A stretch of DNA of 64,000 nt from Microthyrium microscopicum (lineage: Eukaryota; Ascomycota; Dothideomycetes; Microthyriales; Microthyriaceae). Below the pieces are notes generated by a model that saw only the letters and a list, made by a program, of their open reading frames with translations, had not been told where the DNA came from and made no database searches. Of the stretch, positions 57,693 to 64,000 are shown one piece after another. The stretch is taken from NCBI GenBank assembly GCA_010405405.1, contig MU004237.1, forward strand, positions 2,057,345-2,121,344, in the 5' to 3' direction. The translations under genes and the position numbers were made by a program. How positions within the stretch are numbered: the stretch's first letter is position 1; every line of letters begins with the position of its first letter.

Positions 57693-58564
57693 TGAGAAGT
57701 GAGGCTAGGTTATATGACTGGCTTATACTTGAAAGTGGCTATCTGAGTCAATCTCAATTGGAGATGTTTTGAATTGTATGATGTTGTGGAGATGAACTGA
57801 AGTTGCGGATATCGTCGGATTGCGGGGCCGATGACGCTCGAAGCTGAATTATTGGCGAGGCCGCCTGCTTCCCTAAATTTGAAACAAGGTACAACAGTCT
57901 CCTACATGAGGCTCTGTTGAAGAAGCACAAGTTGTCGTCTTTCCTTCAGCAGACTGGTTTCGAAAGGCGTTGTGCTCCAACAGGAGACAACAAGGCTTCA
58001 GCCTTGCCAGCATTTAGCCAATCGGAATACGACTTGGCGCAATCGGAAGGGAAGGGATCTGGCCAGACGAACTGAGCAGTCCGTGCCACGCTATTAGCTG
58101 GGGCTAGTGCAGCATTGGCTTAGCGCAACGGCTTAGGGTGGTCCCAGCTGTCTTAGAGCCGGGTCTAGGCGTGCTAGGGTTAGGCAGGTGGAGCCAGTCA
58201 ATGAAGCTTTCCCAACTGGGCAAAACTCCATGTGCAAAGCAAAGAAATCACGCGTTGGCCCTTGGCTCCAGTCCAGTCCGATCCAGGTTCTTTTCCCTCT
58301 CTTTTCTTCGTTTGGGAGAGCCCGCGGGCCGATATCAACTTATCAAGAGACACAAGCGACCATTTGATTTGAGCTAACAGAAAACCTACCAAAGCTAAAT
58401 CCTAGCTGGTCGTGCTGGTCAAGTGCTGTGTGCTAAGAGCCATGCCTTGCCCCCTCCAGCTAACCCATCCGAAAACCCTGTTGCCCTTGCTTGTCATATA
58501 AAGTACTCAACTTCCCTACACAACATCCTCCACTTCCACTTTCCCCCCAGTTGTTGATAGTGGT
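57693..58564. other. Intergenic between divergent genes
   Basis: About 870 bp of promoter DNA between fumarylacetoacetase and the small Ser/Thr-rich gene. Near 58495, CATATAAAGTACTC lies about 65 bp before the next start codon and may be its TATA box. No gene is supported. Confidence 0.5.
58498..58503 (+). promoter_or_regulatory. TATA-like element
   Basis: TATAAA about 62 bp before the start codon of the 136-aa protein gene, followed by a CT-rich, CA-rich leader. Identified by sequence only. Confidence 0.4.
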
Positions 58565-58975
58565 ATGACCTCAACCGACTGTGTAGTCAACACCAACGCA
58601 ATGGTTTCCCTCACAAGAGCCCCGAGCAGTTCCAACACCACGTCCATCACCACAAATAGCTCCTCCAGTCAAGAATCATCCCCGCCCCACACCGCTTCTC
58701 CCTATCTCGATCCCCACACGACCTTGCCAGACGGTTACAAGTCAAGATGGGAGATTCTCAGAGACAGACTCTCTTCAATTGGTCGCAGAAAGAGCCAACA
58801 ATTGCCGAATGATCAACCACACTTTGCGCTCACCCAGCGCAATCTGACCGAATTTTTCAATCCTGATTATACAGACGAGATTGAGGCGTTCAAGGATCCA
58901 AAGACTAGGATAAATCCATACAATAATGCCTCCAAGAAGGAACACACAAGCAAATGGATTCACAGCTTGCCCTGA
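58565..58975 (+). CDS. Small Ser/Thr-rich hypothetical protein
   Basis: Single-exon 136-aa protein. The first 45 residues are low-complexity Ser/Thr/Asn (SSNTTSITTNSSSSQESS). The rest is more ordered: LPDGYKSRWEILRDRLSSIG with RRKSQQ (a candidate kinase site), then FALTQRNLTEFFNPDYTDEI and DPKTRINPYNNASKKEH. There is no signal peptide or membrane segment. I do not recognise the family; the second half has the look of a conserved block. The TATA-like element at 58498 and clean leader favour a real gene. Confidence 0.65.
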   Translation: MTSTDCVVNTNAMVSLTRAPSSSNTTSITTNSSSSQESSPPHTASPYLDPHTTLPDGYKSRWEILRDRLSSIGRRKSQQLPNDQPHFALTQRNLTEFFNPDYTDEIEAFKDPKTRINPYNNASKKEHTSKWIHSLP

Positions 58976-60059
58976 GAAAGATTGAGATGATATCTTGGAA
59001 CTTCTCCAGATCTTCAGAAACAATTGTTTCCTTCACAAATGGCACGCAGAGCACAAAGTGGCGTGACTCCATTGCGTATGAATGTCCATGCTGTTGTGGC
59101 GTACAGCTAAACAAGCTCAATCCCAGAATGAGGTACAGGTACCTGTGTATGATTCCCAACCACCTTCCATATTTGTTGTTATTGCTAATATACCAATCAG
59201 ACTTACTTCGCGACGTTTGCAATCAATTTGTGTTCGCTGAATATGGATTTTTTGATTCGATTCCAAATCAATCACAAATGTCGCAAATGACCAATATCCG
59301 ATCATCAATGATGCCGATACAGGTTAACAAAAGTGTAGCGCAACCAATTGCAAAAGCAGCTATCATGTACATACAAACAGCTTCAGCTGAGCTCCAAAAA
59401 AGCAAAAAGTCAAAGCTGCAACTCTATTTCAACAACCAATTCTTCTCCTTTTTTTACATGTTTGTTTCCGATTTCTTCTATGGTTCCGACGTGTCATCAA
59501 GTCACGATTGTATCCACTGATCTATCTGAGAAATTGAGATCCATTACGCTTAGCGCAACCGGTTTACTGGCCACTTTTTAAGTTCTCGGATGCTGACTAG
59601 ACCTCCCGATCAACAAGGTAGCTTTAACTAGCGGACCAACGGTATTCGATTTGAGAATCCAGCCGCACGGGAACCATCGTGAGTATCTCAACATTACCAC
59701 TGGAGCGCAAGATTGGCAATGTAAGGAGTTGACTTGGGATGCTGTATCAGTCGACTTTGTTTGCTACCACTTGTCATAACACCTCAAAGCAACCGCGGTT
59801 TACGATTTGCATAATGTGAAAGCAAATGCAAGGATTGCTCACAAGCATGTTCGGGATATCTTCTCAGTTTGACTTGGGAGTGACAAAACCGGAGCGCCGT
59901 TTGATCAAACATTTCCATCAAGTACGATGTTTGCCACAACACTTTCTAGAGTAAGACTGCTCTGACTTCTCATCGTACTCGAAATCCTTTTGAAGATCTG
60001 TGGTGTTTTCGGTAACCATCTTCTTCATCATACTTCTCCAGAAGCAGTAATATACCAAC
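58976..60059. other. Intergenic region
   Basis: About 1.08 kb. One plus-strand frame (58954-59520) is open for 188 codons but begins inside the preceding gene in another frame, has no domain and biased composition. I call nothing here. Confidence 0.45.
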
Positions 60060-61579
60060 ATGGAAAGAAACGATATCCGAAGAGTCGAATCATATGTGAA
60101 CGCTATATTGGACGAGCGGTTCTCAGAAACAAGCGATCCAACTCGCGACGCAGGAAATAAAGCCTACACAGCTGATCCCTATGTACTCCATGCATTGATC
60201 ACTCAGGACTTGAACCAGGATCGCGATTGCAGCGCAGAGATGTCTCCTTGGCTTTTGCATTTTGCGGCGCAAAACCCACCCGCTGACGAAGATGTGGCTG
60301 CCATCGTTATCCTGTTTCTACGAACACTGCGCGAGAGGCCATTCAAGTTGGATGTATCTTACCTCCGCGACGTTCTCGTCCAGCATTACCACGTAAGGCT
60401 GTTGAAGGAGTGACTTCAATTACATATCACTGCTCTAGAAGACTGATCAATTCGCAGATGGACTTCCGGGTTGTGGGAAACCTTCAACATGACCTACAGT
60501 TCAAATTGCAATACCACAAACCACACTGTTTACACCAAGAGCCTCACCTCTCCAGTTCCCAAAGATTTAACGCCTTGAGTCCTTACAACTATGATATCAC
60601 AGAAGCTAAGCTCCTTCGACAGTTTGACGTGTTGCTAGGACTGGCCGGCGCAATTCCCCAGCTCACTAACGCGTTTCACAGAGGTACTTACGATGGCCTC
60701 GATCCCCAGCAGTGGGGAATCAATCCGTGGAATAGTGCTAGCTTCCTAGCAGCTCAACAGTTCTGTCGTAATTCCCTCTTGGATCTCGTCAATATTTCGA
60801 ATTCGGAACAATTCCCAAACTTGCCCGCGGTACCTATGCTACCCAAAGGTCTTTCCGTGGACGTCTACTACCAGCCACAGCGCAATAGGACTGCCACTCC
60901 AGATGCAAACACGCTGATAGCCACTCGATGGATGATTGAACATACACGATTCTGTATCATTGTCGCAGTGTGTCACATGCAAGCTAGAGTACTGTGCTGC
61001 GATACCATTGTGTTCCTACGATATAAAGCGGGCATTGAAATTGCGCAGCTCTCACTCAGTCTGCTCAAAGAATTCCTCAACGCACTTGACAAATATGCTC
61101 CAATTATGTTCAACGGCATCACTCACCCACACCTGGTAGAGCATCTCCGAGATCCAAAAGCTGATCCTTCAAAGTTATTACGCAAACTTACAAACGCTAT
61201 GGATGCAATTCTGGCCCTCGTAGTGGACGTCCCGTTTCCGTTGGGCAGAAACAATCATCGCGTTTATAATCGTACAAGCATACTCCACGCGGTGGCTCTT
61301 ACGCTTCAATTTGTCTCATTGGCCATCCAGTCTCACCTTCGAAAATGTGGTCCTCTCGAGTTCGTTTGTCTAGCAGAGCCGGTGCGAAAAGTCTGTTTGA
61401 AGGGTGTAGGCTTTTCAGATCCAAGAATCGTTGTTCCGGAGATATTTGCTGAGACTCGAGGAGAGTTTTTCGTCTTCGGTGTGCCGACAAGCCTTTCTGA
61501 GTCGGAAAGTTTGGAGTTGAACGACTTGGAGACTTTTAATCTGTGGAGGGAGGAGATGCAGTGTTCGTTTACAGTGTAA
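60060..61579 (+). CDS. Hypothetical 484-aa helical protein
   Basis: Two exons (60060-60392, 60458-61579) joined by a 65-nt intron. The N-terminus MERNDIRRVESYVNAILDER is helical and charged. The rest is a series of probable helices: LLRQFDVLLGLAGAIPQLTN, a Trp-rich patch WGINPWNSASFLAAQQFCRN, RWMIEHTRFCIIVAVCHMQA, and a C-terminal stretch around LHAVALTLQFVSLAIQSHLR. Hydrophobic stretches are broken by charges and are not clear membrane spans. I do not recognise a domain or catalytic motif. Codon-level structure and the clean splice support a real gene. The first 34 residues of the downstream frame before MDFRVVG fall in the intron. Confidence 0.72.
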
Positions 61580-62251
61580 TAATCGGCATGCTCATGGTTG
61601 TTAGGTAATGGAGTTGATGGGATCCCGTAAAGCAGTTCATAGAGGTACATACACGTCCTTTTATTAGCCGCAAGCACTCATCGAGATAGATTTTTGGAAG
61701 CAATAAAAAACGCGTCGCCAAGGGCCCTCGTACTCGCACTTGTGGCTATCAGACTTGCGGTTCCTCAGTTCGAATCTACGATGTGACTTCTCCACGTGGT
61801 GATCTTGCCAGTAAAATAAGCCGGCCAAGGTCGTTGATCTGACATGGGCATGATAGCAACCTTTTCAGAGGCCTGTGAGGTTGCAACACTTGGTAAACAC
61901 GAGGTTGCCTATCATAACCCATTAATATTATTGATTCCAAAGCTTATATTAGGCAACTGGCCACTAACAAGGTCAACGTTGGACTGTCGTTGGTGGTTAT
62001 AACTCGAGATAGGAGTGGTTGTGCTAAAAATAGACCTCACGAATCCCAACCAGGCGCCACTTGAATCATGATACGAGAACCGGTCAGTTTTAACTAGGCG
62101 TCGCGGTACTTGTAGGATTCAAATCCTCTTCTTGCCCTCTTTCCTTTATATCTCTGTTTACATCATTCGTTATACTTTTTGGATTGAGAAAGGTCAACAA
62201 GTCTCGGCGGCGTAACACATATCTTATGAAACCCTGAGACCGGTCGCTACT
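61580..62251. other. Intergenic region
   Basis: About 670 bp. A TTCGAATCTACG string near 61770 recalls a tRNA T-arm, but no cloverleaf forms around it. No gene is supported. Confidence 0.45.
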
Positions 62252-63266
62252 ATGCACTACCAAGTCCTCAAATTCAAAGCAATCCTCTTCGCTGTTGGGT
62301 TCTTGACCTTTGCGATCCCCAAGGCTGTATCAGCGCACGAAGCCACCGACGCAATCATCGAGAGTGACTATGTTTCCGACTGCAGTAGTAGAGCCTTTGG
62401 ACAGTCAAAGTCTTTCCACGTACCTGTCGACCGATGTCTCAACATACCCAGCTGGTATATGGAAATCAAAACCGTTGCGTTCTGCAAAAACGGCACGCGT
62501 GCGAAATGGGCACGTTTCCCCGAGAAAGGCTGCGGGCATGGCACTCTTGATGCAGACTTTGGGCTCGTTGATATAAAAGACAAGGACTTTCGTACTTGCC
62601 TCGATATACGGGAGTATGAAAGCATGGCATTTTGGTGCGAGGGTTACCAGAAGAGCACTCTGCCAGAGGAGAAGGATGACCATAGTGAAAAGGTGCCGGA
62701 GAATGAGGACAAATCGAAAGCTGGTAGTATCAGCGAAAGTGTCTGCATGCCCCAAAGAGCACCTACTTGGAAGCATCCAAAGGCGGATACGTGCGTTAAT
62801 CTTACCTACAAAAGGCTCCAAATACATACGCCAGCTATCTGTGCAAACGGAACAGAGGCTACCTTTGCATTCTACGAAGGGGTTGGATGTCACGGTATGC
62901 CTTCAGAGTTCAAGACTGTGGAGGAGAGAGACGCAAGGCAGTGTTTGGACGTTGAGGGAATGAAGAGCTTTGCCTTTTACTGCACCGGAGAGGGCATCGA
63001 GCGCAATGATGGCCGACCAACTGGTGGAAATGGTAATGGTGGTGGCATTTTGCAGTTCTTGCTTGTACTCTTCCTTATCTTCATGGTTTTCTCCTTGATG
63101 CTGTTGCTCACAGTTTTCACCTGGGTTCGGAAGTATGGAGGTAGTGTTGGTAAAGTGTTTGACTTTTTCAAGGTAAGTGATTCTCCCTCGTGCTTGATGG
63201 AGACCAATGCTGATATTCAACTTCTAGAACCTCGTCAAACCGAAAGAAGGGAGCATTGCACTCTGA
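62252..63266 (+). CDS. Secreted/membrane protein with duplicated six-Cys module
   Basis: 319 aa, two exons (62252-63172, 63228-63266). A signal peptide (hydrophobic AILFAVGFLTFAIPKAVSA) is followed by two tandem modules. Each has six Cys in the same order, for example VDRCLN...AFCKNGTRA...KGCGHG...RTCLDI...FWCEG, and ADTCVN...AICANGTEA...VGCHGM...RQCLDV...FYCTG. An acidic linker separates them. After a Gly/Asn-rich stalk, one membrane span (LQFLLVLFLIFMVFSLMLLL) leads to a short basic tail ending NLVKPKEGSIAL. This suggests a type I cell-surface protein with paired disulfide modules. If the last intron is kept, the protein is 367 aa. I do not recognise the family. Confidence 0.82.
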
Positions 63267-64000
63267 GCCGAGCCTGTAGATCAGCTGCAAAGATTGTTGG
63301 TGATTTGTATGGTTTCCCACTAGTCTTTCCCATGACATGCCGGCGTGCGTTATGATATACTGAGGCTTGGGATTTCAAATGATTAGACGAAACGAAATTG
63401 TTGTCATGGAGATCGGGATAAGTGCGACAGTAATCCTAATATCGGTATTTTGCTCTAGACTAAATCACTTTCAAACCAGTTCGGTTTCAATGGGTCTCCA
63501 AAGAGAAAAGGTTCTAAAATCAAGCCCACGGGCAGAAATCAGCACTTGAACAAACTAGTAACCTACCGACTCCTTGTCATGCCATTGTCTGATCTCTGGC
63601 ATCACATTTCATAATAGTCAGGCAGAAGATAATCCCTCAGATCTGAGCTATTATTACCCGTTGTGTTCTGACGAAGTATTGTAGAGATCATTCTATGTCT
63701 GTATCTCTTCTTGATTGGAGATCTGTTTTTCTTTTCACGACATTTACATGTTTATGAATTATGTGCAATACATGACCCGAAGCCTAAAAATGAGTCAGGC
63801 ATAGATTATAAAAGCTTCATCTTCCCAAACATGCGTGCCGCGGAATTGATACTTCTGCACTCATGTTGGAAAACCCAGTTATTGACCTCGTACACGGGAC
63901 TTGCTGGCATGCGGGACTGTACTGATAGAAATGCCAGTTGATAAATGTACCTAGGTAGATACCTGAGATAGTTTAACATTGGAAGGAGAAGTTTGGTTCT
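63267..64000. other. Intergenic, right edge
   Basis: About 730 bp to the window end. Short open frames have no domain, and no repeat or RNA gene was recognised. Confidence 0.45.

Noticed and set aside
58954-59520. 188-codon plus-strand open frame
   Set aside because: It begins inside the 136-aa gene in another frame, has no domain, and is rich in Asn, Gln, Ser and Phe as AT-rich intergenic DNA would give.
61690-61790. tRNA-like string with TTCGAATC
   Set aside because: The bases flanking the loop do not pair as a T-stem, and no D-arm or acceptor stem is found.

Overview
The window reads as nuclear DNA of a filamentous ascomycete (Pezizomycotina). Genes carry short introns (about 42-75 bp, a few of 170-250 bp) with GTAAGT-like donors and CTAAC/CTGAC branch points. 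The housekeeping proteins (Prp5, Erb1, Sgt2, phosphoglycerate kinase, Sem1, Iml2, fumarylacetoacetase) are fungal in type. One 8.8-kb block shows the extreme CpA-to-TpA decay typical of repeat-induced point mutation (RIP). I cannot name the species.

Layout. 0.3-3.4 kb: an oligopeptide transporter (OPT) gene on the minus strand. 5.0-5.4 kb: a small MGCC-start protein that, once spliced, carries a VIM-type p97/Cdc48-binding motif. 5.6-9.4 kb: the spliceosomal DEAD-box helicase Prp5 (minus). 11.0-14.8 kb: a zinc-free quinone oxidoreductase-like enzyme and the ribosome biogenesis factor Erb1. 15.4-38.3 kb: thirteen BTB/POZ paralogues in head-to-tail tandem, all on the plus strand. 38.8-39.9 kb: an unrecognised beta-rich protein with weak gasdermin-like features. 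40.2-47.0 kb: Sgt2, PGK, Sem1 (minus) and Iml2. 47.3-56.05 kb: a RIP-decayed Tc1/mariner transposon split by a decayed Ty3/Gypsy chromovirus fossil, with matching 221-bp LTRs and a 5-bp target duplication. 56.2-57.7 kb: fumarylacetoacetase (minus). 58.6-63.3 kb: three lineage-type genes: a small Ser/Thr-rich protein, a 484-aa orphan, and a secreted or membrane protein with a duplicated six-cysteine module.

The most unusual feature is the BTB array. Most intact copies share one plan: a basic, often bipartite NLS-like N-terminus, a phase-2 intron one codon before the BTB core, a hypervariable loop, an ADYLQSDxFHN block, and a C-terminal C-x-Y-H-R-H motif. Several copies complete this motif with a cysteine exactly five residues later. 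The Cys is kept in BTB-1 to BTB-5, in the BTB-7 relic and in BTB-13, and is lost in BTB-6 and BTB-8 to BTB-12. One member (BTB-7) is a relic with several frame breaks. Another (BTB-8) has a single in-frame TAA that could be a CpA-type mutation or lie in a short in-frame intron. Flanking non-coding blocks are duplicated with the genes. I propose nuclear BTB adaptors with a small metal-binding tail; this is inference.

All gene models were built by eye from splice signals. Exon sums divisible by three support most of them, but none has transcript support.
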